From the NCBI RefSeq assembly GCF_020171785.1, contig NZ_JAIVAE010000003.1, forward strand, positions 248,001 through 312,000: a stretch of 64,000 nucleotides of DNA. The letters are read 5' to 3'. This document shows positions 41,708 to 50,159 of the stretch, in pieces. The translations under genes were made by a program, and so were the position numbers. Source of the DNA: Guptibacillus hwajinpoensis (GTDB lineage: Bacteria; Bacillota; Bacilli; Bacillales; Guptibacillaceae). The notes beneath the pieces were generated by a model, which made no database searches, was not told the DNA's origin, and saw only the letters and a list, made by a program, of their open reading frames with translations. How positions within the stretch are numbered: the stretch's first letter is position 1; the number at the start of each line of letters is the position of its first letter.

Positions 41708-41798
41708 TACCAATTATTTCAAATTATTTAGAGCAACTCAATAATTTTTTTACATTAATAGGAGCCTATCTTATTAAAGATAAGCTCCGAGTTTGTAG
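41708..41798 (+). repeat. Cassette repeat, long copy
   Basis: Flank TACCAATTATTTCAAATTA, AACTCAATAATTT, hairpin GGAGCCTATCT/AGATAAGCTCC (41761-41788), core GCTCCGAG, flank TTTGTAGAATAAT. Rightmost clear copy. Confidence 0.92.
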
Positions 41799-41838
41799 AA
41801 TAATTCAGCCTAACGTTTAATGTAAGGCGGTGTTATAT

Positions 41839-42411
41839 TTACTCTCCCAAAGCATCTCTAAATTCTTCATCGTTTATATAACGAATGTCTTTCACTTTTC
41901 CTTCTTCATTAGTAGAAGCAGTACCCTCAACAGTCATTGTTTCGCTTTGTTCATCTTCTTGGTTAGTGAAAGTAACCTTCACTTTGAAATCATATTCACC
42001 CTCTTTATCTTCATTTTCATCAAGTGTAACTTCTCCAACCTCTAACATATAGTTAGGGTGAGCTGCTAGCAAAAACCTTACTCCCCCACTAAGTTTTACT
42101 ATGTCGTTCTCATAAAAATCATCAGTCACATAAGGCTTGAATTTTTCTTCTCTGAATTCAGTGAGATTTTCAGCCATATCTTCGTTTGATTCTAACATTT
42201 TTTCCTGTTCCTCATTAGGACCTGTAAATATGTTTTCCAACACAGTTTGAATGTTTTCTTGAGATTCTTGTGAATTTTCTGCGCTTTCGTTTTCGCTACC
42301 CTCTGAACTGTTCGAACTGTTATCCCTTTCTTCGGAGTTCGCGCAACCTACAGCTAATAGAAGGATTCCCAGCATCATAAAAGGTAGAAGGTAATTCTTC
42401 ATTGTTTTCAT
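41839..42411 (-). CDS. Lipoprotein of unknown function
   Basis: A 190-residue lipoprotein (lipobox LAVGC, Cys23) with a Ser/Glu/Asn-rich linker, then an acidic domain containing FKPYVTDDFYENDIV and a beta-rich end (YDFKVKVTFTNQEDEQSETMTVEG) reminiscent of NTF2-like lipoprotein domains. Function unknown. It begins the minus-strand array at its right end, with no repeat copy recognised beyond it. Confidence 0.65.
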   Translation of the reverse strand: MKTMKNYLLPFMMLGILLLAVGCANSEERDNSSNSSEGSENESAENSQESQENIQTVLENIFTGPNEEQEKMLESNEDMAENLTEFREEKFKPYVTDDFYENDIVKLSGGVRFLLAAHPNYMLEVGEVTLDENEDKEGEYDFKVKVTFTNQEDEQSETMTVEGTASTNEEGKVKDIRYINDEEFRDALGE

Positions 42412-42607
42412 TGTTTAACTCCCTCCAATTCTTCAAAGTCATAACAAATTAACCCAAAACACCTAGATATACATCTTAAATAACTAACCGACTTATTCCA
42501 GATAACTGCCCGATTACTGAACATCACTCCGCTTTATACAATACCATATTTTCCTATTTAATCGAATGATAATATTACCTTTCTTATGACAGTGAAAACG
42601 ATCTATT

Positions 42608-42660
42608 CAGTAAAAAAAGTCCAATTCGAAAGGCCTTTTATGATCAGCCTTCCAAATTGA
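42608..42660 (-). terminator. Terminator of amino acid oxidase gene
   Basis: Imperfect stem GTCCAATTCGAAAGGC with GCCTTCCAAATTGAAC, followed by seven T residues on the minus strand. Confidence 0.7.
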
Positions 42661-42675
42661 ACTACTTCTTTTGTA

Positions 42676-43797
42676 TTATTGTTTTGAAATCGCTGCGTGA
42701 ATGTCGTAGTCTGCAGGATCAAGTTCGGTTTCTTTATCAATCGCAAGCCTGGCAAGTTCAAGCCCAAGATATGGACCTACAGTGAGGCCAGAGGCGCCCA
42801 GACCATTTGCGGCTAGTAAATTATTCATTTCAGGTACATATCCGAATACTGGAAGAAAACCTGGTGTGAAAGGACGAAAACCTACTTTAGCTTCCAAAAA
42901 AGTACTCTTTGCTAATCCGGGAGCAACAGCAAGTGCTTTACTAAATATTTCTTGAAGACCGCCTGCCGTTACGCGCCTGTCCATCCCAGCTTCATTTTCG
43001 TGAGTTGCGCCAATGACGACTCGCCCATCGTCAAAGCTTAATAAATACTGGTCGTTTGGCGGCATCACAACTGGCCACTCGCTTGTAGTTTCACCGGGAA
43101 CCTCAAGATGAACAATTTGAGCTTTTTGAGAAGTGACGCTGAATTTTAGTCCTAACGGAGATAAGAGTTCTTCCGCCCATGCGCCAGCGGTAACAATGAC
43201 TTTATCCGCTTCAAGGGTCTCGCCTTCAAGGGTTACTCCTGTGATTTCGCTATTTGTTGACTGGAGTTTCGCATCACCATATTTCAATGTAGCCCCATGC
43301 ATTTGTGCAGCACGTAGAAGCGCCTGTCGAAGCGCTGCGCCATTTACTCGAGCGGCTCCGCTCACAAACACGGACTGATACTCTTCTGCTACGTAAGGAA
43401 ACATTTTTTTTGTTTCTTCTTCTGATAACTTCTTAATCTCACCTATTTCTGGTGCATCTTCTCTCCGTTTTTTTGCTCGATCCATCATTTTATCTAATTT
43501 CGTTTCATCCGTGTGTAGGCTAATTGCGCCTACCTTCTTGTAACCCGTTTCTGTCTCTCCATCCTCCATTAATTGTTCAATTAAATTTGGATAGTATTTT
43601 GCTCCACCTTTGGCGAGTCGATACCATATCTTATTTCGGCGTTGAGAAAGCCACGGACATACGATCCCTGCTGCGGCTTCCGTAGCCTGGCCAGGTTCGT
43701 TTCTGTCGATAATTGTAACATCTACCCCCATTTTTGCTAAGTGGTAGGCAGTTGAGGCACCAAGAATACCTGAGCCTATAATAATCATTGAATTCAT
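42676..43797 (-). CDS. FAD-dependent amino acid oxidase/dehydrogenase (DadA/GlyOx type)
   Basis: A 373-residue DAO-family flavoprotein: N-terminal FAD fold MIIIGSGILGASTAYHL, PGQATEAAAGIVCPWLSQ after it, and a C-terminal GFRPFTPGFLPVFGYVPEMNNLLAANGLGASGLTVGP, the FAD-sealing block. It oxidises an amine or D-amino/imino acid; glycine, sarcosine and D-amino acids are candidates. The start is the ATG preceded by AGGTG; three in-frame codons upstream lie in the site. Monocistronic. Confidence 0.85.
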   Translation of the reverse strand: MNSMIIIGSGILGASTAYHLAKMGVDVTIIDRNEPGQATEAAAGIVCPWLSQRRNKIWYRLAKGGAKYYPNLIEQLMEDGETETGYKKVGAISLHTDETKLDKMMDRAKKRREDAPEIGEIKKLSEEETKKMFPYVAEEYQSVFVSGAARVNGAALRQALLRAAQMHGATLKYGDAKLQSTNSEITGVTLEGETLEADKVIVTAGAWAEELLSPLGLKFSVTSQKAQIVHLEVPGETTSEWPVVMPPNDQYLLSFDDGRVVIGATHENEAGMDRRVTAGGLQEIFSKALAVAPGLAKSTFLEAKVGFRPFTPGFLPVFGYVPEMNNLLAANGLGASGLTVGPYLGLELARLAIDKETELDPADYDIHAAISKQ

Positions 43798-43957
43798 CAG
43801 TAACACCTATTTCGTTAAATTCATTTCTTTTTCATTCTACACACAATCATTAAGCCGCTCAAGCAGTTAAAAGACGCTTTGTCTGGAAACAACTTTCTTC
43901 TATATAAATTGCTGTCTATGCTAAAATGACACCATTACATTATGAAGGAGTTTCATC

Positions 43958-44377
43958 ATGAAAAAAACATTGGATCATATGGGAATTGCAGTTAGACGAT
44001 TAGATGAAAGTGTTCAGTTTTATACTGAAGTATTAGGAGGAGAACTATTCGACCGCTATAGCAGTGAAGCTACAGGAGTTGAGAGCGAAATTGCAGTGAT
44101 TGACCTTAATGGAAGTCGTATTGAATTGCTTATGCCTACAAACAATACAACTTCTCCAATCGCACGATTTATGAAACAAAAAGGAAAAGGCGTTCACCAT
44201 ATTGCATACAGGGTCGAGAACCTTGATGAAGCCCTTAAAGAATTAGAACAACAAAACATCCGTGTGATGGAAGAAACACTGCGTATCAACAAACATGGTA
44301 GAAGGTTAATTTATTTAAATCCCGCTGATACAGAAGGGACAATTATTGAGTATTGTGATTATCCAGAAACAAATTAA
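43958..44377 (+). CDS. mce: Methylmalonyl-CoA epimerase-like VOC protein
   Basis: A 139-residue VOC protein closely following the methylmalonyl-CoA epimerase pattern: LDHMGIAVRRLDESVQFYTEVLG (first metal His), GSRIELLMP, GKGVHHIAYRVENLDEAL (second His) and a C-terminal GTIIEYCDY with the metal Glu. It would interconvert (R)- and (S)-methylmalonyl-CoA. No mutase genes are adjacent, so the substrate is inferred from similarity. GAAGGAG lies before the ATG. Confidence 0.8.
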   Translation: MKKTLDHMGIAVRRLDESVQFYTEVLGGELFDRYSSEATGVESEIAVIDLNGSRIELLMPTNNTTSPIARFMKQKGKGVHHIAYRVENLDEALKELEQQNIRVMEETLRINKHGRRLIYLNPADTEGTIIEYCDYPETN

Positions 44378-44378
44378 C

Positions 44379-44495
44379 TTATAATTGAATAAACGCTAGT
44401 CGAAAAACAAGAATCATAAATAACAAGAATGTGAGTACAAGAAGTATATTAAGTCTTGAAGGTAAATTATTATTTTGATTGTTTTTATCACTCAT
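44379..44495 (-). CDS. 38-aa membrane protein resembling the N-terminus of class B PBPs
   Basis: The ATG has GGGAGGAAAG seven nt upstream. The frame encodes a polar start (MSDKNNQNNN) and LPSRLNILLVLTFLLFMILV followed by FRLAFIQL and a stop. Bacillus PbpA/PbpH-type proteins begin with L-P-x-R-L-N-I-L plus a membrane helix and R-L-x-x-x-Q-I. It therefore looks like the cut-off N-terminus of such a gene, or a small protein derived from it. The stop abuts the convergent epimerase-like gene. Confidence 0.55.
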   Translation of the reverse strand: MSDKNNQNNNLPSRLNILLVLTFLLFMILVFRLAFIQL

Positions 44496-44844
44496 GGTAG
44501 CTTTCCTCCCGTTGCTAAAATTGTAAAACGATATCGTTCGTGTTATTGCTTCATGATCGTTATGGATTTCATTACAAAATCCTCAGCTCTTTACCATATA
44601 GGAAAAACAGCACCTTTACTGAAGGGACATTTTCCTCATCGTTTGCATTTTAGCATAGTTTCACTTGTTACAAACGAGTTTTTTGGATTCAAAGTTATTT
44701 TTTCTTCAAACGCTTTAAGGTAAGAAAAAACTTTCCTCTCTATTGCTTGATCTTTTCTTCTTTTACATTATTCGTTTCCACTTCATTTCTTATGGATGGA
44801 GAAATCGTCATTATCTCTAGCCATTCAGCCAAATCATATAATGA
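44496..44844. other. Gap, nothing recognised
   Basis: AT-rich sequence between the small membrane gene and the channel gene; no supported gene in either strand. Confidence 0.4.
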
Positions 44845-44875
44845 AAAAAATGCAGCCTAAGCTGCATTTTTTATT
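44845..44875. terminator. Terminator of TRIC-type channel gene
   Basis: AAAAATGCAGC, CTAA loop, GCTGCATTTTT. Confidence 0.9.
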
Positions 44876-44879
44876 CCAT

Positions 44880-45500
44880 CTATGTTTTCGATTCCTCATT
44901 ATGAATGCTTCTATACGGCAATTTCCATCCATATCGAAGAGAAAGCATGCGGAGGAACACTATGGTTCCAAACAGTAACATTAATGGAGGTAATTCTTTC
45001 GGATAACCAAGGCCGATTAACAGACCAGCCATCATCGCCCAAACAGCATAGACTTCTTTTTGCAACACCGTTGGTTTCCTTCTTGCTAGAAGATCACGAA
45101 TGATCCCTCCACCTGTTCCTGTCATAGCAGCAGCGACCATGGCTGCAATAAAAGGATGTCCCATCTCTTCAGCAAAGAGTGCACCCTGGATTGCGAATGC
45201 TGCGAGACCAATCGCATCAAAGAAGCTCCCCCATTTTTCCCAGTAATAGTTAATCCAGCTAGCTGGAAAAACAAAGATAACGAGAATTGTAGCGATCGCA
45301 ATCATAATAAGAATATCTTGATCCCAAATTGAAGATACGGGCACACCTATTAATAAATTCCGGATAATTCCTCCACCAAATGCCGTTGCAAGTCCAAGAA
45401 CGATTACACCAAGAAAATCAAACTCTTCTTCTAGTGCGACCAGTGCGCCACTCGCTGCAAAGGCAATCGTACCGATAATATTGAGAATTTCCCAAGTCAC
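44880..45500 (-). CDS. TRIC-type (UPF0126) cation channel family protein
   Basis: A 206-residue membrane protein with two related halves of three helices each. FDFLGVIVLGLATAFGGGIIRNLLIG and the second MTGTGGGIIRDLLARRKP are the paired glycine-rich signatures of UPF0126/TRIC proteins (YicG, YvgT), which form monovalent-cation channels in studied homologues. Start at a GTG preceded by GAAAGGG; the six upstream codons overlap that site. Confidence 0.85.
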   Translation of the reverse strand: MTWEILNIIGTIAFAASGALVALEEEFDFLGVIVLGLATAFGGGIIRNLLIGVPVSSIWDQDILIMIAIATILVIFVFPASWINYYWEKWGSFFDAIGLAAFAIQGALFAEEMGHPFIAAMVAAAMTGTGGGIIRDLLARRKPTVLQKEVYAVWAMMAGLLIGLGYPKELPPLMLLFGTIVFLRMLSLRYGWKLPYRSIHNEESKT

Positions 45501-45576
45501 ACCATTACGCCCTTTCACGATCTATTGAAAGTTAAAGTGTACGTCAGCTTTCGCGTGTTAGCAACCCTTAATAAGA

Positions 45577-45599
45577 AAAAACCCCCAGCTGGAGGTTTA
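45577..45599 (-). terminator. Terminator of MurE-like gene
   Basis: AACCTCCAGCTGGGGGTT on the minus strand forms a stem (one mismatch) and is followed by six T residues. Confidence 0.75.
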
Positions 45600-47084
45600 A
45601 GAAGAAAGATGATAGTGCATTTCGATTAAGTCTTCATCTGAATGTGGAATTTCCTTTCCTTTTACCATTTGCGCGCCGTTGATACATCCACTCGTAAGGA
45701 GAATAATATCGTGGTCACGTCCAAGCTGCAGTGACTTTAAGACACCTTCACGTCTTGTGTGTGTACGATAGATATTCGGAGCATTTGGATTCAAAAATCC
45801 GGACATCACCTTATCAACAATGACTGACGGCTCATGATAGCCTGGATGGTCCACGGTTACAATCACTTCATCTGCCCTACCTTCGATCGCCTTAGCCATT
45901 TTTGGCATTTTTTCAAAATCTCTTATTCCAATGCCTGCAATCATCACGATTAGTTTCCGATGGTCTATTTTTTTCACTTCATCAACGAGACGAGTAAGAG
46001 CGACTGGTGTATGAGCGTAATCCAGAATAATCGTTTCACGATTAGGCCCAGTTATGACTTGAAAACGACCTTCAGGACTTTCTAATCGCGGTAGCACTCC
46101 TATAATTTCGGATAATGAATAACCTAGTAAGAGTGCAGTACCAACAGCCGAAAGAACATTCGCGACATTATAGTCAGCAAAAACCGGTACAAACACATCA
46201 TACGACTCACCATGTGAAACAAGTCTAAAAGATGTTCCATTTACTTGATAGCGAATGTCAGTAGCGATGAGGTCAGCCTCAGCATGTTGGTTTAAGCTAT
46301 AGCTTACGATTCGATCGTTAAAGGTTTGGATCAGTTCGCTTCCCATTTCATCATCTACATTCACGACAGCTGCTTTTGCTTGATCAAAGAGTTTCATTTT
46401 ACAAACTTTATAATGTTCAAATGTATGGTGGTATTCCAGGTGCTCAGGAGAAATGTTTGTATGAATGGCTACATCAAAATTTATTCCATCAACTCGGTGT
46501 TGATCAAGGGCAATCGAAGAAACTTCCATTGCGACTGCCTTATCTTCTACATCGACTAAATCATTGAATATCCGATGGAGATCGAGTGATTCAGGTGTAG
46601 TAGGCGTGCTTTTTTTGTAAGGAATCCTCTTCTTTGAAGACCAGATACCTGTTGTGCCAATCGAACCCGCTGGTAAACCAAGTAAGCTTAAAAGAGACCG
46701 AACATAAGCGGCAACTGTGGTTTTTCCATTTGTTCCTGTTACACCAACCGTTCTTAACTTCTCATCTGCGGCGTCGTAATATTGTTTTGAAAAGGAAGCC
46801 ATCGCTTTTCGAACATCATCGACAAGAACAAATGTGCGATTTGGATAGCTGTGTGAAAGACTTTGAGTAAGATCCTCTCGGTCAGCTATGACAGCGACGG
46901 CTCCATTTTGAATGGCGTCTTCTATGTATAAATGTCCATCGTGATTCTCACCTCTTATCGCAAAAAACACGGAAGACGGCTCTGCATTCTTTGAGTGAAA
47001 AGTAAGTTGGGTAATCGTTTGATGGTCTGGACCATCAATTTGAAAAATAGATGGATAGTGAAGTTTTGAAAAGTTAATTTTCAT
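45597..47084 (-). CDS. Mur ligase family protein, MurE paralogue
   Basis: A 495-residue three-domain Mur ligase: a MurE-type UDP-binding N-terminal domain, the ATP loop GVTGTNGKTTVAAY, HTNISPEHLEYHHTFEHYK, a central domain with LDYAHTPVALTRLVDEV, and a C-terminal ligase domain. True diaminopimelate-adding enzymes carry DNPR in the last domain; here the place reads VDHPGYHEPS. It is therefore probably a paralogue using another amino acid or peptide, rather than the essential MurE of the division cluster. Monocistronic. GCGAGGA precedes the ATG. Confidence 0.82.
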   Translation of the reverse strand: MKINFSKLHYPSIFQIDGPDHQTITQLTFHSKNAEPSSVFFAIRGENHDGHLYIEDAIQNGAVAVIADREDLTQSLSHSYPNRTFVLVDDVRKAMASFSKQYYDAADEKLRTVGVTGTNGKTTVAAYVRSLLSLLGLPAGSIGTTGIWSSKKRIPYKKSTPTTPESLDLHRIFNDLVDVEDKAVAMEVSSIALDQHRVDGINFDVAIHTNISPEHLEYHHTFEHYKVCKMKLFDQAKAAVVNVDDEMGSELIQTFNDRIVSYSLNQHAEADLIATDIRYQVNGTSFRLVSHGESYDVFVPVFADYNVANVLSAVGTALLLGYSLSEIIGVLPRLESPEGRFQVITGPNRETIILDYAHTPVALTRLVDEVKKIDHRKLIVMIAGIGIRDFEKMPKMAKAIEGRADEVIVTVDHPGYHEPSVIVDKVMSGFLNPNAPNIYRTHTRREGVLKSLQLGRDHDIILLTSGCINGAQMVKGKEIPHSDEDLIEMHYHLSS

Positions 47085-47249
47085 GGTGAATTCCTCGCTT
47101 TAGCCGTATTATTTACTTTTACTGGAAAATTTTTAAAACGAAAGTAAATAATCTAATTTTACTTAAATTCCCCATTATTGCTTGATAAAAAACAATGACG
47201 TTACATATAGCATACTCAATTTAACCTATTTTTCATTCATAGGAAATGA

Positions 47250-47281
47250 ACAGACAGCCTTGAAAAACAGCTGTCTGTTAT
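47250..47281 (-). terminator. Hairpin after acetamidase gene
   Basis: ACAGACAGC pairs with GCTGTCTGT. T residues are sparse. Confidence 0.6.
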
Positions 47282-47286
47282 TTCTA

Positions 47287-48588
47287 TTACTTTTCTGTAT
47301 GATAGTGATTACGAACAAGGTCGGTTAGGCTAAGTTCATCTAGAAGATGGACGGGAACTAAAAATGTAATCGTCACTACGCCTGGGTGCCTCCCGATTTC
47401 GATTGAACCTGTAATCGTTGCACGGTTCATTACCTCAGGAACGGTAATGCCTAACGTGTCAGCTGCACGCTTCAGTCCATTATCTGTTGCCTCATTAAGA
47501 TCTGCACCGGTTCCGATAAAAGATAACGGTAATGACTCTTCTAATTTTGAAACACCGTACATATTCGCCACGCGCTTGGCTGCTTCTCTTTCTTTTGTAG
47601 TAAATGGCTTTGCCAAATGCGGTAGATCTTCTACTGCAGGGAGTAAAATAGGTCCTTCTATCGTCAGGTCCTTAATAACGATCGCTTGAAGATTTACAAT
47701 ACCCGCAACATCAGCTGTATGACCTGCGATCTCCCCATTCCCTTGCATAGCATGCATGTCCCCGATATAAATACCTCCACCAGGTACTTTAACAGGACAA
47801 ATTAATACCGCTCCTTCTCTAACACGATTAATATCCATATGGCCGTCTGTCCGATCTTTCAATTCCTCTTTTGTCACACTATACTCATGAGGTGCATCAA
47901 TTAGAAATTGACCGAAATCTCCGGCATTATGTGAATCAGGTAATGGGCGGGAAGGCGTTGTTCCAAGCTGGCCGAGAAAAGGACGTAGTCTTGCCATCGT
48001 TCCTACTAGATCACTTGGTCCAAACGTAACAATTGGATTTTGGACAGAGTTTTCAGGAGTAGCCATAAAGGATTTACCGTTTTGAGCTATATGAGTGGCT
48101 GCAGCTTCATCTACCGTAACACCAACTGTACGATCAGAGTCAAATGCCATTGTATAACCATTCGTAAAAACAAAAGGGGTTACATCTTCTCCACAATTCG
48201 AACAGCGAATCGCCTCTGGTCCAGTTCCTTCAATTTTCGTATCAGGATATAATTCTCCACACCCAGGGCACTTCACCGCTACGAACGGATCACCAACAAA
48301 CCTTCCATCAACAGGTTGATCGTTTCCCGAAGACGTTGCCATTGAAGTAACCTGAACCGATTTAATGCGTATTGCAATTGCGTCCCCTACTTCAGCACCT
48401 TCTACAAATACAGGCTTTGTCACTTCATGTCCTCCACGTAGACAAGGGGTGATCATTGGTCCCCAACATCCAGGTGCTGTATTCGCAACGATATGACCAC
48501 CGTCTTTTAACGGTCCAAGCATTTCTTTCGAAGGATCTAGTATTCCATTCGTGAATTCATTAACAAACACTGTTTGTTTTGCTTCCAT
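47287..48588 (-). CDS. Acetamidase/formamidase with inserted zinc ribbon
   Basis: A 433-residue FmdA/AmdA-family amidase that hydrolyses formamide or acetamide to ammonia and the acid. Conserved are PGCWGPMITPC, FGPSDLVGTMARLRPFLGQLG and VPGGGIYIGDMHAMQGNGEI. Residues 107-132 form an extra zinc ribbon (KCPGCGELYP and RCSNCGED, Cys107/110/129/132) inside the fold. Start ambiguous: the ATG after GGGGAGAGGGA is used here; another ATG six codons earlier follows AAAGGA. Monocistronic, so a stand-alone nitrogen-scavenging enzyme is likely. Confidence 0.85.
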   Translation of the reverse strand: MEAKQTVFVNEFTNGILDPSKEMLGPLKDGGHIVANTAPGCWGPMITPCLRGGHEVTKPVFVEGAEVGDAIAIRIKSVQVTSMATSSGNDQPVDGRFVGDPFVAVKCPGCGELYPDTKIEGTGPEAIRCSNCGEDVTPFVFTNGYTMAFDSDRTVGVTVDEAAATHIAQNGKSFMATPENSVQNPIVTFGPSDLVGTMARLRPFLGQLGTTPSRPLPDSHNAGDFGQFLIDAPHEYSVTKEELKDRTDGHMDINRVREGAVLICPVKVPGGGIYIGDMHAMQGNGEIAGHTADVAGIVNLQAIVIKDLTIEGPILLPAVEDLPHLAKPFTTKEREAAKRVANMYGVSKLEESLPLSFIGTGADLNEATDNGLKRAADTLGITVPEVMNRATITGSIEIGRHPGVVTITFLVPVHLLDELSLTDLVRNHYHTEK

Positions 48589-48788
48589 TCCCTCTCCCCT
48601 TTTCATATGTATTCCTTTCTTCATTATAAGAGTAATGTCGATTCATGTAAAAAATTAATTGGCTAAAAACAAAAAAACTTTGAATTCGAAGCTTTAATAC
48701 TTTCAAAATTGGCTTATTTTGAAGTGATTGACGAATTCCAAAACGTTGCCTATACTGAATAAACGCAAACATAGAGACGGGTGATGAA

Positions 48789-49862
48789 ATGGAATTTAAA
48801 ATGCAGTATCTTTCCTTTTACTTAATCCAAATAGAAGGAAGCGGAGAAAGTGAAGAACGACGCTATAAGCATTATCAAACACTAGATGCAGATAGCTATG
48901 AAGAAAGCTCTCTCAAAGACTTTCTCGATGGTGAATTAACGAAAATTATGAAACGAAAAGTGGATCGTCATGCTAAATCTGAAGGTGCTCCTACCAAGAT
49001 TGGCCGATTTATTGTCGAACCTGGTCATGAGCTAACATCCAATCCCAACTATAATTTATTCGACCGCACCCGCTACGCCGAATCTGCGGATGATTTTGAA
49101 ACATCTACTGACCAAATTGTACAGATGTATCTTGATACAAGTGCGATAAGAGGCGGGGTTTTGATTGTTGCGACTGCTAAATTAACAAAACTGTTCGATG
49201 ATCCTTTTCTTTTCATCTTAAAATGTGACTTCGAACCAAAAGTGGCTACCATCACTGACGAAGATACGCTAATTCAAAATGTTGAAATGGCGATTACGAC
49301 AAAAAGCATGAAATCGGTCCAGTATCCCTATATGCCAGAAGAAGGCATGATCGACAGTGCTGAAATCAAAGTCCACCAGTCTTCTCACGCACGCTACTTT
49401 GAAGATTTCTTGAAATGGGTCGAATATGAAAAGTCGATGCCTGAAATCGTAAAAACGCAAACGATGGGCATGGTCCAGGAGCACATCCAGGAGACGTATC
49501 AGGAAGAAAGTGAAGAACGAGAAGAGTTCGAACAGGCGATAGAAGAATGGTCTCAGAGTCCGAAGCGTGAGCTACAGGAGCGCTTTACGACCGAACAGGT
49601 CGTGGAAGCTACTTCACAAATCGTGGAACACTCCCCTGACGTTGAGTGGAAGCTGAAGCTTGACCACGTATCCGTGAAAGCGATGCTGTCTGACTTCGGT
49701 GAGTCGATTCATCTTGCGAAGGTGAACGGAAAGTACGTACTTGCGATTGAAGCCGATTCAATTACGTTTGAGAAGGGCTTTTCCCCTGTCGAGTTTCATA
49801 AACCTGATACGCTTCAGGAAGTCGTGGAGCGGATTTATAAGAAGAATGAGAATGAGTCATAA
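48789..49862 (+). CDS. DUF3900 family protein
   Basis: A 357-residue, acidic, soluble protein. The N-terminus (MQYLSFYLIQIEGSGESEERR and FIVEPGHELTSNPNYNLF) matches my memory of the DUF3900 proteins of Bacillus, with a long coiled region near residues 220-265 (EHIQETYQEESEEREEFEQ). No function is known for the family. Its codon use shifts to GC-richer codons over the last third. GGTGA precedes the ATG. Confidence 0.65.
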   Translation: MEFKMQYLSFYLIQIEGSGESEERRYKHYQTLDADSYEESSLKDFLDGELTKIMKRKVDRHAKSEGAPTKIGRFIVEPGHELTSNPNYNLFDRTRYAESADDFETSTDQIVQMYLDTSAIRGGVLIVATAKLTKLFDDPFLFILKCDFEPKVATITDEDTLIQNVEMAITTKSMKSVQYPYMPEEGMIDSAEIKVHQSSHARYFEDFLKWVEYEKSMPEIVKTQTMGMVQEHIQETYQEESEEREEFEQAIEEWSQSPKRELQERFTTEQVVEATSQIVEHSPDVEWKLKLDHVSVKAMLSDFGESIHLAKVNGKYVLAIEADSITFEKGFSPVEFHKPDTLQEVVERIYKKNENES

Positions 49863-49950
49863 CAGAAATAATAAATAGCCTATTCGTTATGGTAAGTGTA
49901 TTAAGTATGAAAGTTGGCCGTTATGAAACGGATGAGACGGAATCCAAGGA

Positions 49951-50082
49951 ATGCTTCCAGATCGGATAAAAGAAGATATTGAAATGATCCAACACGATAT
50001 TCCGGAAGCTTTCTGGGATGTATTATTACAGAAGGGATTTATCTCTCCTGATGCCTCTTTTACTTTTACCTACTACGATTAA
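49951..50082 (+). CDS. Possible 43-aa protein, perhaps frameshifted
   Basis: A 43-codon frame (MLPDRIKEDIEMIQHDIPEA, then FWDVLLQKGF) reads like real protein. A second frame starting at 49907 (MKVGRYETDETESKE) runs into it one frame off, so a single frameshift may split one small gene. AAGGA lies too close to the ATG. Followed by a terminator. Confidence 0.4.
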   Translation: MLPDRIKEDIEMIQHDIPEAFWDVLLQKGFISPDASFTFTYYD

Positions 50083-50101
50083 AAAAGTATCTTAACTAAA
50101 C

Positions 50102-50138
50102 AAAAATGGACTTCTCTACTGGAAGTCCATTTTTGTTT
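50102..50138. terminator. Bidirectional terminator
   Basis: AAAATGGACTTC pairs with GAAGTCCATTTT around 7 nt. Confidence 0.88.
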
Positions 50139-50159
50139 ATATACTTTAGCCTAATAAAC

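Noticed and set aside
17957-41798. Classical integron with IntI and attC sites
   Set aside because: No integrase gene, attI or GTTRRRY/RYYYAAC core sites are present in the window; only the cassette logic is similar.
42522-42540. Further repeat core (CACTCCGC) right of the last lipoprotein gene
   Set aside because: Only five to six core bases match and no flank or hairpin does.
44559-44723. Plus-strand frame in the gap before the channel gene
   Set aside because: No ribosome binding site, no family-like segment; probably chance in AT-rich DNA.
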